From Acidobacteriota bacterium (GTDB taxonomy: Bacteria; Pseudomonadota; Alphaproteobacteria; Acetobacterales; Acetobacteraceae), in assembly GCA_903970435.1 (NCBI GenBank), contig CAJCIS010000252.1, positions 1-46,338 of the forward strand: a stretch of 46,338 nt of DNA, read 5' to 3'. A model generated the notes under the pieces. It saw only the letters and a program-made list of their open reading frames with translations. It was not told the DNA's origin and made no database searches. Positions 9,029 through 16,483 of the stretch are shown piece after piece. Numbering within the stretch: position 1 is the first letter of the stretch; the number at the start of each line of letters is the position of its first letter. The position numbers and the translations under genes were made by a program.

Positions 9029-9074
9029 AAGAGCAAAAGTCTTTCGGTTCTTTTTTCAAAAAAAGAACTTCTTC
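9029..9074. repeat. Single hairpin repeat arm (right-hand form)
   Basis: GAGCAAAAGTCTTTCGGTTC is followed by a T-run, A-run and GAACTTCTTCC. It is a lone arm between the truncated CitE relic and the end of the convergent enoyl-CoA hydratase gene. Its usual left-hand partner is absent, which fits loss of that partner together with the lyase body. Confidence 0.8.
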
Positions 9075-9854
9075 CTATCCCTTGATCCCAGCAAAATCCG
9101 CCGGCCGCTTTTCCTTGAATGCCGCGAACCCCTCCTTGAATTCATCCCCCAGGAAGCAGATCACCTGATCCGACGCCTCCTGAGTAAGATCTGTTTCGAA
9201 ATAGCTAGACTGGCCGAGCCAACGCGCCTTCACCAGCGAAAGTGCCTGCAGCGGAAGCGTTGCGAATTCTGCGGCCTTGGCAACGGCGGAAGCCATAACA
9301 TCATGGTCTGCGACACAGGCATCCACAAGGTTGATCCGCGCCGCTTCCTCGCCCCGGATCGCCTTGGCCTCCAGGATCAGCCGCCTTGCCACGGGAAACC
9401 CGACGCGCATTGGCAGTGTCCGGAGCAAGCCCCAATCAGGCACAAGACCAAGCTTGAGGAACGGCAATAGAATTATTGTGCCGGTGCCCGCAACGATGTA
9501 GTCGCTCAGCAGTGCAAGCCCGAGCGACGCGCCTGCCGCCACGCCTTCCGCCGCCGTTACGACAGCGATTTTTGCCTCCGCAACCAGCCGGCATAGATGG
9601 TGCCCATGATCCATACGAGCCACCGCCTGCGCCTTCGTCATGCCGACCATGGAAGGCAAATCACCACCGGCGGACAAGTTGCCCGTCACGCCGCCGAAAA
9701 CCACGGCGCGTGTATAGGAATCGCTGAAGGCGGCGGTGAAAGCCTGTATCAGAGCGGTCCGTACATCCGCATCGACCGCATTGAGTTTCTCGGGCCTGTT
9801 GATGAGAATACGGAACACGTGCGGGGCGGGACTGTCGATCGAGAGATTACCCAT
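9075..9854 (-). CDS. Enoyl-CoA hydratase/isomerase family protein
   Basis: A 259-residue crotonase-fold protein from ATG 9854, 16 bases after the dehydrogenase stop, so probably in the same operon. It shows RPEKLNAVDADV at the N-terminus, the oxyanion-hole segments GNLSAGGDL and AAEGVAAGASLGLALLSD, and LGLVPDWGLLRTLP. Where many true hydratases have Glu in the last segment, this one has Asp, so isomerase or another crotonase activity is possible. It ends GFAAFKEKRPADF, typical of the family. It probably acts with the methylsuccinyl-CoA dehydrogenase-like enzyme. Confidence 0.85.
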   Translation of the reverse strand: MGNLSIDSPAPHVFRILINRPEKLNAVDADVRTALIQAFTAAFSDSYTRAVVFGGVTGNLSAGGDLPSMVGMTKAQAVARMDHGHHLCRLVAEAKIAVVTAAEGVAAGASLGLALLSDYIVAGTGTIILLPFLKLGLVPDWGLLRTLPMRVGFPVARRLILEAKAIRGEEAARINLVDACVADHDVMASAVAKAAEFATLPLQALSLVKARWLGQSSYFETDLTQEASDQVICFLGDEFKEGFAAFKEKRPADFAGIKG

Positions 9855-9870
9855 TCGATCCGCACACCAA

Positions 9871-11568
9871 TCAGTGTGGCAACGCAGCGAGCGATCGTGC
9901 AAGCAAGCCGCGCGCAACCACTTTCAATGCCAGGGTTTCTTCCGCGCCTTCAAAAATCGACAGCACCCGCGCATCAACGAAATACCGGCTGACGGCATAT
10001 TCCTCGGCGTAGCCCATTCCGCCAAAGATTTGCAGCGCCTCGCGCGTGACCAACTCGGCTGACCGGCAGGCGAAGAGCTTCACCAGGCTCGCTTCCATTT
10101 GGCCGCCACCGTCATTCAGCATGTGGCCAACATTGTACGTGAGCTGACGGCAGGCGGCAAAGCGCGCCGCCATTCGCGCCAATTTAGCGCGGGTCAATTG
10201 AAAGTCGGCAAGCGGCGCGCCGAACACCTTGCGGTCGCGTGCGTAACCAATCGCCGCGGTCAACGCCGCCCGCATGACACCGCAGGCACGCGCGGCCGTC
10301 TGCATCCGGCCGCCCGTCATGCCATTCATCGTAAAGTAGAAACCCTTGCCCAAACCGCTTTCCTCACCCAGCAGATTCGCGTCTGGAACAAAAAAGTTCT
10401 CGAACGCCAGGTCGAACGAATGCATGCCACGATAGCCGATGGTCGGGATCGCACGCCCCGTCAATGAGCCACCGGCCTCCTGCCGGAAAAGGAAATCATG
10501 CCCCTCATAGCTCGGCTTTTCGACAAGCAGGATACTGAGTCCCCTATGGCCAAGATCGCGGTCCGGATCCGTACGCGCCACGACCATGAGCACACCCGCC
10601 TTGCCCGCGAACGTGCACCAGGTCTTCGCGCCATCCAGCCTCCAACCTCCTTCCGTCTTCCGCGCCCGCAATGACAGACCTGCGACATCGGAGCCGAAAT
10701 CCGGTTCCGTAATGGCGATGGCGCATAGAGGACATCCCGCGGCGATGCGCGGTAGCCAATATGTCTTCTGGGGCTCGGTTCCACCGAACAGGATGGCGCG
10801 GGTCAGGATTTCCGGACGGGTAATCAGGCTGCCCGCGGCCGCGAGGGACGCCTCCGACAGCGCCTCCGTCACGGCGATCATCGAGAGATTATCCTCGCCC
10901 TCATCTGGCGCTGTGCCGCCGTAACGTTGCGGCACGGACAAGCCGAACACCCCCATTTCGCGCATCGGGCCGAGAAGCGACTCCGGCACAGTCATATTCT
11001 TGCGGTGGATTTCCTCCGCGATCGGCGCCACCACATCGCGGGCAAAGCGGCGGAAACTCTCGCGCACCATTTCAATTTCCGGGTTGGTTTCCACCGCCGC
11101 GATTTCGTGATCACACGTCATCAGCGCCAGCCCGGTAGCCTCCATTTGCGTGCCCGCGAATCGCCGCAGCGCCCGCAGGGCAGGGTCGCGCGCCAACGCG
11201 ACAATATCCGACCCATGAAAATCCAGACTAAAGAAAATGCCTTCCAGACGTTGCAGCGCGCTCGGAAGCGCCTCCGCCAGATAGGTCACCCCCAGCCGGT
11301 CCGGAAGGGCGCATGCATCGCCGGATGAGGTGGCAAGCACGGCGCGGGCGGCCAGCAATTCCGAACAGGCGAACGCCAGCTCGTAGCAATTCACTTGATT
11401 CTGATCGAGTTTCGTTGCGTCAAGCTCGCCACGCACCGCACACCGCAAGGCCAAAGCTGCGCTGGCCGACGCGAGCACCGTTTCGAATGCCGAAAGCAAA
11501 GTCTTATTTTCGGAAGCTGTCGGACAGCGCGGCGCGTCGTCCGATGCCAGGCGAGCGGATACTGCCAT
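9871..11568 (-). CDS. mcd: (2S)-methylsuccinyl-CoA dehydrogenase-like acyl-CoA dehydrogenase
   Basis: At 565 residues this is about 170 longer than ordinary acyl-CoA dehydrogenases. The surplus is an N-terminal helical extension (residues 1-150) as in methylsuccinyl-CoA dehydrogenase (Mcd) of the ethylmalonyl-CoA pathway. The core has CAIAITEPDFGSDVAG (FAD/substrate loop), KTWCTFAGKAGVLMVVARTD, TIGYRGMHSFDLAFENFFVP and VLSIFEGAEETLALK, which holds the expected catalytic Glu. These segments match my recollection of Mcd closely. The product would be mesaconyl-CoA, which ties it to the nearby CoA-transferase and hydratase. The start ATG follows GAGG by 6 bases. A related long acyl-CoA dehydrogenase cannot be excluded. 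Confidence 0.8.
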   Translation of the reverse strand: MAVSARLASDDAPRCPTASENKTLLSAFETVLASASAALALRCAVRGELDATKLDQNQVNCYELAFACSELLAARAVLATSSGDACALPDRLGVTYLAEALPSALQRLEGIFFSLDFHGSDIVALARDPALRALRRFAGTQMEATGLALMTCDHEIAAVETNPEIEMVRESFRRFARDVVAPIAEEIHRKNMTVPESLLGPMREMGVFGLSVPQRYGGTAPDEGEDNLSMIAVTEALSEASLAAAGSLITRPEILTRAILFGGTEPQKTYWLPRIAAGCPLCAIAITEPDFGSDVAGLSLRARKTEGGWRLDGAKTWCTFAGKAGVLMVVARTDPDRDLGHRGLSILLVEKPSYEGHDFLFRQEAGGSLTGRAIPTIGYRGMHSFDLAFENFFVPDANLLGEESGLGKGFYFTMNGMTGGRMQTAARACGVMRAALTAAIGYARDRKVFGAPLADFQLTRAKLARMAARFAACRQLTYNVGHMLNDGGGQMEASLVKLFACRSAELVTREALQIFGGMGYAEEYAVSRYFVDARVLSIFEGAEETLALKVVARGLLARSLAALPH

Positions 11569-11583
11569 CTATATCCTCTGATC

Positions 11584-11638
11584 CTTGTGGCTTGTCTTGT
11601 GGCTTGCCTTGTGGCTTGCCTTTTGGCTTGCCTTGGGC
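11584..11638. repeat. 12-bp tandem repeat, about 4.5 copies
   Basis: Copies of CTTGTGGCTTGC begin at 11584, 11596, 11608 and 11620, with a partial copy to 11638. The array fills most of the 71 bases between the P450 stop and the mcd-like start. On the transcribed strand it reads as repeats of GCAAGCCACAAG. No conserved protein frame uses it. Confidence 0.85.
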
Positions 11639-11639
11639 C

Positions 11640-12893
11640 TCAACCGAACAACACGGGCAAACTTTTCGGCTTACGAAGGTGAAATCCCGTTATCACGGGT
11701 TTGGGTTGATCCGGATCGAGCCGTAGATTAGGCAGGCGTTCTAATAAAGCAACGAGTGCCCGGGTTATTTCCACTTTCGCGAGATGCTGGCCGAGGCAGA
11801 CATGCGGACCTGTGGCAAACGGGAATGCTCGCACCTTTCGATCACGGAAGATGTCGAACCGGTCGGGATCGGCGAATTTCTGCTCGTCGCGATTTGCCGA
11901 ACCCAACACGACATCGACCACGGAGCCGGCCGGCAAGGCAACACCGGCAAGTTCGACATCCCTGGTAACTGTGCGCGGCGATGTCATCGCCGGACTTTCC
12001 CAGCGCAGCCCCTCGTCGATCGTCTGTGGGATAAGGCTCGGGTCGGTGCGCACGCGATCCAGCTGCTCGGGATTGATCAGCAGGCCCATCAGGATATTGC
12101 TGGTGCCACGATACGTTGTGTCACCGCCGGCATTCAGCAACTGGCGGAAGAAGCACACCACAACCTCCACGGGCAGACGCTCGCCTTCCACTTCCGCATG
12201 CGCCAAATGGGTGACCAGATCATCCGTTGGCCGTTCGATACGCTGCTCGACAAGCTGGCGGAGAAAATCGCCAAGCTTGCGGCCGGCATCGATCGCGTTC
12301 TCAAGATTGCTGCGGTACAGCGTCTGCGTAACGGCAATCTTCTGGAACAGCTTGCGCGCTTCCTCATCCAGGCCGAGCTGCTTGTAAATTACCTGGAACG
12401 GATAGAATCGTGTGAATTCCTGGAGTAGATCCGCCGAGCCGCGCTTTTCGAACTTCGAAACGAGTTCATCCACCACGGGCGCGACAACGCTCTCGCCCCA
12501 CGCGGAAACGACCTGCGGCAGGAAGGCTTTCTGGAAAATGCGCCGGTATCTCGTGTGCTCGGGGGCATCGAGCATCGTCAGGCTCATTTCACCAAAACTT
12601 TGTCCGAGCGTTCGCCTGAAGGCTTCGTTGGTATATGTCACCGGATCGGTAAGAACCATCGCCGCCAGGTCATAGCCCAAAACCATGTGGGTCGTGACAC
12701 CGCGCAGTGCTTCGTTTTCCTTGTTCATGAAAAAACTGTAGATGCTGCCTTTTTGAACGTCGCCGGTGCGCCGTAGGGCGCGCAAGCGCTCATAAGTGTC
12801 GGTGAACTCGCCATACTCGAGCGTCTCGGCCACGAATGGATTGAAGCTGGTATCGTTCAGATCGGAAAGCTTCGGCAACACCGCCACATTCAT
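11640..12893 (-). CDS. Cytochrome P450
   Basis: The 417-residue soluble bacterial P450 has no membrane anchor. Visible motifs are the I-helix oxygen-activation site AGGDTT (residues 255-260), the K-helix ExxR at E294-R297, and the heme loop FATGPHVCLGQ with axial Cys366. ATG 12893 follows GGGAG at good spacing. It lies upstream of and codirectional with the mcd-like gene. It needs an electron supply, and the only ferredoxin seen here is the putidaredoxin-like one at 19805. Substrate not deducible. It belongs to a different subfamily from the two CYP101-like P450s of the window. Confidence 0.95.
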   Translation of the reverse strand: MNVAVLPKLSDLNDTSFNPFVAETLEYGEFTDTYERLRALRRTGDVQKGSIYSFFMNKENEALRGVTTHMVLGYDLAAMVLTDPVTYTNEAFRRTLGQSFGEMSLTMLDAPEHTRYRRIFQKAFLPQVVSAWGESVVAPVVDELVSKFEKRGSADLLQEFTRFYPFQVIYKQLGLDEEARKLFQKIAVTQTLYRSNLENAIDAGRKLGDFLRQLVEQRIERPTDDLVTHLAHAEVEGERLPVEVVVCFFRQLLNAGGDTTYRGTSNILMGLLINPEQLDRVRTDPSLIPQTIDEGLRWESPAMTSPRTVTRDVELAGVALPAGSVVDVVLGSANRDEQKFADPDRFDIFRDRKVRAFPFATGPHVCLGQHLAKVEITRALVALLERLPNLRLDPDQPKPVITGFHLRKPKSLPVLFG

Positions 12894-13327
12894 GGTCGTC
12901 TCCCAAAATCACGTGCGCCCTGCAACGCGGTACCATCTTAGCGGACGTGGTGGCCCACATTGAAGTTCATGACAAGCAACCCGGCCAGCCGGCCGGGCCG
13001 TGGGCATGCATTGAACGGGCACGATCCACGAATTCCATGCCAGCATTGTTGCGGGCGGAGCCGCCCAACCGTCATCGCGAGCGCCGCATCGGCTCCTGTG
13101 TGATATGAAGCGCGCATGCCCGAGGCAATGAAAAACGCCCGAAATTACGTATGGGATGGCGCCTCGATCGCCGCCGGGCTGGCTTGCCACTTGGCCCGTC
13201 CCACGGAAGATATGCCGAGAGTACGGGGTGCCGGGATCTCCGAGGAATTTTACGCAGGCAAATATCGTGGAGGACGTAGCATTCGATGAGCGAGGCCGCA
13301 TTTGGCGCGAAGGCGCCGTTTCATGTG
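12894..13327. other. Probable gene graveyard, no intact gene recognised
   Basis: About 430 bases lie between the P450 start and the old-yellow-enzyme relic. A 53-codon plus-strand frame (13133-13294, MKNARNYVWDGASIAAGL...) and a neighbouring frame with VEDVAFDERGRIWREGA look compositionally protein-like, but I cannot assign them. A GC-rich hairpin GGGCGG-AG-CCGCCC lies at 13053-13066. Confidence 0.5.
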
Positions 13328-13714
13328 CCCGCGCGGCGCGTCCGGATGCGGCCCCGTGCCGGGCGGCCGCGTGACGCCCATGTGCCAAAGCTGCGGGGCG
13401 ATCCGGCCGCCAGCCGAATGCACTTACGCAACGACATGCGCCCAACCCGCAAGCGCCGCCTCGCCATGCATCACCGGAATGTCCGTGCCGCGGCTGCTGA
13501 CACCGAGTGAAGCAGGATGATCGATGCCTACGCCCTCGGTAACGATCAGGCCAACGCCGCCCTCCGCGCGACGGCGATAATATTGCGCGACATTATCGCC
13601 AGGGACACCGCCGGGCGAAAATGACCGCGTCATGGGCGCCATCATGAAGCGGTTCTCCAACGTCAAATCACGCAGGGACAGTGGGCTGCACAACGCTTCA
13701 ACCGAGATAGCCAT
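13328..13714 (-). pseudogene. Old yellow enzyme (NADH:flavin oxidoreductase) relic with in-frame nonsense codon
   Basis: ATG 13714 opens CSPLSLRDLTLENRFMMAPM, then TRSFSPGGVPGDNVAQYYRR and GEAALAGWAHVVA, the classic N-terminus of OYE-family flavin reductases. A TAA at 13424-13426 stops it. The same frame continues past the stop as VHSAGGRIAPQLWHMGVTRP and PGTGPHPDAPRG, so the stop most likely replaced a Glu codon. Similarity ends at about 13328, with about two thirds of the family length missing. It follows the ABM-like gene directly. It can make only a fragment. Confidence 0.85.
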
Positions 13715-13734
13715 GGACCGGAACGATTCCCCTC

Positions 13735-14112
13735 TCAAGACTGCGTTGGCGGTTCGGCAACCGGCGCCAATTTGCGCGTGTAGGCATGCGCAATGCCGAT
13801 TTGCTTGAACTGCGTCAGGATAGGCGCTGGGATATCGCCGATACAGATCATTCGTTCGACGACGAACACCTCCCGCGCCACCAACTGCAAAGGACCAAGA
13901 TTTTCAATATGCGTTCGCAAAGCGGCTGCATCGGCAAATACCTCCTCGAAGACGAAACTCAACGGGTCGTCATCTGCCGTAAAGAAGTCAAACCCCAGGG
14001 TTCTGCCGGCTTCCTTGCGTTGGGCGATCTCCGTGGCTGCCGCTACAAAGTTCTCGAAGCGGATGAAGTTTTCGGCGCTGACGCGGAATTGAACAATGAT
14101 CCGAATCGTCAA
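13735..14112 (-). CDS. Antibiotic-biosynthesis-monooxygenase-like (ABM, dimeric alpha/beta barrel) protein
   Basis: A 125-residue protein starting at TTG 14112, with GGAG seven bases upstream. The pattern is that of ABM-domain proteins: a beta strand IRIIVQFRV, helix FENFVAAATEIAQRKEAG, strand TLGFDFFTADDDPLSFVFEEVFAD, and helix LRTHIENLG. Such proteins are small cofactor-free oxygenases or act in polyketide and aromatic metabolism; many are uncharacterised. It lies upstream of the OYE relic and downstream of a repeat arm. Confidence in the fold is moderate and in the function low. Confidence 0.7.
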   Translation of the reverse strand: MTIRIIVQFRVSAENFIRFENFVAAATEIAQRKEAGRTLGFDFFTADDDPLSFVFEEVFADAAALRTHIENLGPLQLVAREVFVVERMICIGDIPAPILTQFKQIGIAHAYTRKLAPVAEPPTQS

Positions 14113-14141
14113 AGATGTGCTCCAGGGATCGACACCAAAAC

Positions 14142-14187
14142 AGGAAGTTCTTCTTTCTTGAAAGAAAGAACCAAAAAAACCCTTACG
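14142..14187. repeat. Single, diverged hairpin repeat arm (left-hand form)
   Basis: GGAAGTTCTTCTTTCTTGAA, then AGAAAGAACCAAAAAAACCC. The stem is changed to a TTTC/GAAA-rich version with a bulge but is still self-complementary. It lies between the end of the 14203 gene and the start of the ABM-like gene, both on the minus strand. No right-hand partner is present. Confidence 0.75.
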
Positions 14188-14202
14188 GTTAAGAATTGGT
14201 CA

Positions 14203-14520
14203 TCATCGCCCTAGATGGTAATGGAGAACAACCTCGAGTTGTTCGGGCCAGCCGCTGGGGCGGCTGATGTCAACGGGAACTTCACCCCAGCGATAGCGAC
14301 ATTCCGGCTTCTGCGGTGGCGCGCCGGTCCAGATCAGCATGTGCTTGTTGGCCTGCGTCAACTCGCCCTCAATGTAGCGCCCATCCGTGTGGAACCGGCC
14401 CACCCGGCCGTCGTCGCATGTCACCAGGACGGTGCCGTCCTCCTGCTGCTCAAAGGTTTGCCTGAAGGCCACATAGCGATACTTGCGAAGGTGGGATTTC
14501 CGCGGGCCTGGTTCGCTCAT
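14203..14520 (-). CDS. Conserved-looking protein of unknown function, translationally coupled to Rieske oxygenase
   Basis: The 105-residue protein starts at ATG 14520, which overlaps the Rieske gene stop (ATGA) and has GGAGG just upstream. It is soluble and rich in aromatic residues and charge, with RYVAFRQTFEQQEDGTVLVT near the start and GRYIEGELTQANKHMLIWTG, then YRWGEVPVDISRP. I recognise no family and no cofactor motif. The coupling suggests a partner of the oxygenase, but it does not resemble a Rieske ferredoxin or the usual NTF2-fold beta subunit. No function assigned. Confidence 0.75.
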   Translation of the reverse strand: MSEPGPRKSHLRKYRYVAFRQTFEQQEDGTVLVTCDDGRVGRFHTDGRYIEGELTQANKHMLIWTGAPPQKPECRYRWGEVPVDISRPSGWPEQLEVVLHYHLGR

Positions 14521-15890
14521 GGTACCTCCGCCGCAATGAAGTCATCGCTGTTATCGGAACCCATCCACCTGTCGTACATGTCATGGAATTTCCGCACCGG
14601 CGCGTCGTTGTGCTGCGACAAGATCACATAACCACGCGCTGACGTCTGAAGGCCAGCTTGAACGGCGGCGACATTGCCAAGATCTTGCTGAAAAATCCGC
14701 CACAGCCCGCCAAGTTCATGGGCTTCGGAAATAGAATCTTCCAGTCCGAGTTCGTGCGGTGGCGCCGGCGGCGGCCGCGGACGATCATCCGGCCAGGGCG
14801 CCATCAGGAGCACGTCCATGATGGACCGTTCCGGGTCGTTCTGATACGGCCGGAAACGATATACCAATCGGCTGAAGCCACCCCAGGGATGAAAGTTCGG
14901 CCAAACGCTGACCATTTCACCTGTGGACATATGGACATCATGGTAGGCTTCCACGGCATCGCCCAGCGCCTTGCGCTGGGCGATGCGAATTTCCCTCGCA
15001 ATGACCTGGCCGGCCGTTTCGCCGGGGCCGACCTTGATGGGAGAGTCTTCGTTGCGATGGTAATCCCAGTACATGTCCACGGCATCCTGGGGTGTTTCGG
15101 CCGTGGATGTGGCGTAACCGGGCGGCGCGCGATACTGGTCGGTCGGCCGGGCCGGCGCACTGCGCATCCAGTTGCCGAAATCGTCCCACCGGTTGCCGGC
15201 GACGGAACGGTAATCCGGCGAGCGCACGATTTGCGGGTGGGTATGGCTGACGTGCCAGGCCTCAAGAAAAGCTTCCTGCACGATTTTCCAATTTGCCGGG
15301 ACATGAACGGTCGCGTGAACCTGCTTCGATCGCCGTCCGAGGTCATGGCCGGCGCCTTCGAAATGATCGGGCAACTCGCCGAGGAATTCCGCAAGCGGCT
15401 CACATGCCGGATCGGGATTGATGAAAACGAAACCGCCCCACACGCCCGTCCGGGCTTCCGGCAGGCGGGCCACCTCGTCACGCGTACCGGGAAAGTCCCA
15501 GCCACAATTCATGTCCTTGAGGGTGCCATCGATGTTCCAGGCCCAGCCGTGGAACATGCAACGAAACTCGGTTGCGCGCTTGCCCGCGAAATCGCAGAGC
15601 TTGCGGCCGCGGTGCAAACAGGAGTTCCAATAGGCCTTGAATTCGTTCACGCCCGTGCGGGTCACAATAAACGATAGGCTGGCAACCTCGTAAACCATGT
15701 AGTCGCCGATTTCCGGGATCTCCTCCTCGCGGCACGCCCACTGCCAAGCCCGCTTCCAGATTCGCTCAACTTCCCGTTGGTGATAGGCAAGTTCAAAATA
15801 TCTGTTCACGCCAACGCGCGCAACGCGCGGCCTATATGGTGGCTTCTCCACCAGAAGGTGCGGTGGATAGGGAATGTCGGACTGTGACAT
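14517..15890 (-). CDS. Rieske non-heme iron oxygenase, alpha subunit
   Basis: A 457-residue protein. ATG 15890 has an AGGAGGT site at ideal distance, so I prefer it to the ATG 18 bases upstream. The [2Fe-2S] Rieske motif is C91-L-H93-RG and C111-MF-H114-GW. The catalytic domain carries NWKIVQEAFLEAWHVSHTHP, with the two His iron ligands, and a late NVAAVQAGL segment. It hydroxylates or dihydroxylates a ring using electrons from a reductase. No reductase gene is adjacent. The GMC oxidoreductase and cupin upstream and the unknown 14203 gene downstream complete a likely transcription unit. Substrate not deducible. Confidence 0.93.
   Translation of the reverse strand: MSQSDIPYPPHLLVEKPPYRPRVARVGVNRYFELAYHQREVERIWKRAWQWACREEEIPEIGDYMVYEVASLSFIVTRTGVNEFKAYWNSCLHRGRKLCDFAGKRATEFRCMFHGWAWNIDGTLKDMNCGWDFPGTRDEVARLPEARTGVWGGFVFINPDPACEPLAEFLGELPDHFEGAGHDLGRRSKQVHATVHVPANWKIVQEAFLEAWHVSHTHPQIVRSPDYRSVAGNRWDDFGNWMRSAPARPTDQYRAPPGYATSTAETPQDAVDMYWDYHRNEDSPIKVGPGETAGQVIAREIRIAQRKALGDAVEAYHDVHMSTGEMVSVWPNFHPWGGFSRLVYRFRPYQNDPERSIMDVLLMAPWPDDRPRPPPAPPHELGLEDSISEAHELGGLWRIFQQDLGNVAAVQAGLQTSARGYVILSQHNDAPVRKFHDMYDRWMGSDNSDDFIAAEVP
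14956..14986. repeat. Perfect 14-bp inverted repeat, 3-base loop, inside the Rieske gene
   Basis: GCATCGCCCAGCGC and its exact reverse complement are separated by CTT. It lies inside coding sequence (around RIAQRKALGDA) and would form a very stable hairpin in DNA or mRNA. It is not followed by a T-run, so it is unlikely to be a terminator. Confidence 0.8.
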
Positions 15891-15909
15891 CTTGTCGCAC
15901 CTCCTCAAT

Positions 15910-15956
15910 GAGCAAAAGTTTTTTGGTTCTTTTTTTCAAAAAAGAACTTCTTCCTT
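15910..15956. repeat. Single hairpin repeat arm (right-hand form)
   Basis: GAGCAAAAGTTTTTTGGTTC followed by a T-run, A-run and GAACTTCTTCC. It occupies nearly all of the gap between the cupin stop (15959) and the Rieske ribosome-binding site (about 15900). Both flanking genes are on the minus strand. No left-hand partner. Confidence 0.85.
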
Positions 15957-15958
15957 AT

Positions 15959-16483
15959 CTACCGCTGGGCGCCCGTCAGGAAAATAGCAACCACACAGGG
16001 CTCGTCGTAATGGTTCCTCCAGGCATGCATAATCCCACCCATGACGATGCAGGTGCCTGGCACCAAGGTTTGTGTCGCGCCACCCTCGAGGACGATGTCG
16101 ATCTTGCCGGACAGCACAAATTCGATATCGACCGTGTCGGATTGATGCAGGTCGGGCGCCCGATCGTCGATAGAAACCGTGTGCCCGTCAAGCGCCGCGG
16201 CGATATCGAGCTTACCCGCCGAGCGGGGCGCAAAGCGAACCAGACCTGCCTTGGAACCGCCTGGCCGGGGAAAGCTCATATCGCGTGGCGCGTTGCCAAT
16301 GTCGCCGGGAAGCATCGGCGGTTGCACGAACTCCCAGAAAAACGCCGCCTCCACGACATCCGGCTCGCGAAAGTGCCAGACGGACTCTACGTCGGTGAAG
16401 GTTGGGTGCCCATGATCGTTCAACGAAGCAACAACGAGTTTCGCGTGATCGATATCCATGCACGCGCCTTCGTTTCCTGTCAT
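15959..16483 (-). CDS. Cupin-domain protein
   Basis: A 174-residue protein with one C-terminal cupin: LHQSDTVDIEFVLSGKIDIV (first cupin motif region), then LVPGTCIVMGGIMHAWRNHY (second motif with the metal-binding His). The first 80 residues include HPTFTDVESVWHFREPDV. ATG 16483 overlaps the stop of the GMC gene (TGATG), so the two are probably translated together. Cupins of this type are metal-dependent dioxygenases or isomerases, or bind small ligands. The activity here is undefined. Confidence 0.82.
   Translation of the reverse strand: MTGNEGACMDIDHAKLVVASLNDHGHPTFTDVESVWHFREPDVVEAAFFWEFVQPPMLPGDIGNAPRDMSFPRPGGSKAGLVRFAPRSAGKLDIAAALDGHTVSIDDRAPDLHQSDTVDIEFVLSGKIDIVLEGGATQTLVPGTCIVMGGIMHAWRNHYDEPCVVAIFLTGAQR

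Noticed and set aside
13053-13066. GGGCGG-AG-CCGCCC hairpin as a terminator
   Set aside because: No T-run follows on either strand and no gene ends there, so a terminator call is not supported.
13133-13294. 53-codon plus-strand frame MKNARNYVWDGASIAAGL...
   Set aside because: Composition looks protein-like but no family could be named and it stops early; left as part of an unassigned decayed stretch.
12909-13445. 178-residue minus-strand open frame
   Set aside because: No recognisable motif, and it runs out of frame through the OYE relic.
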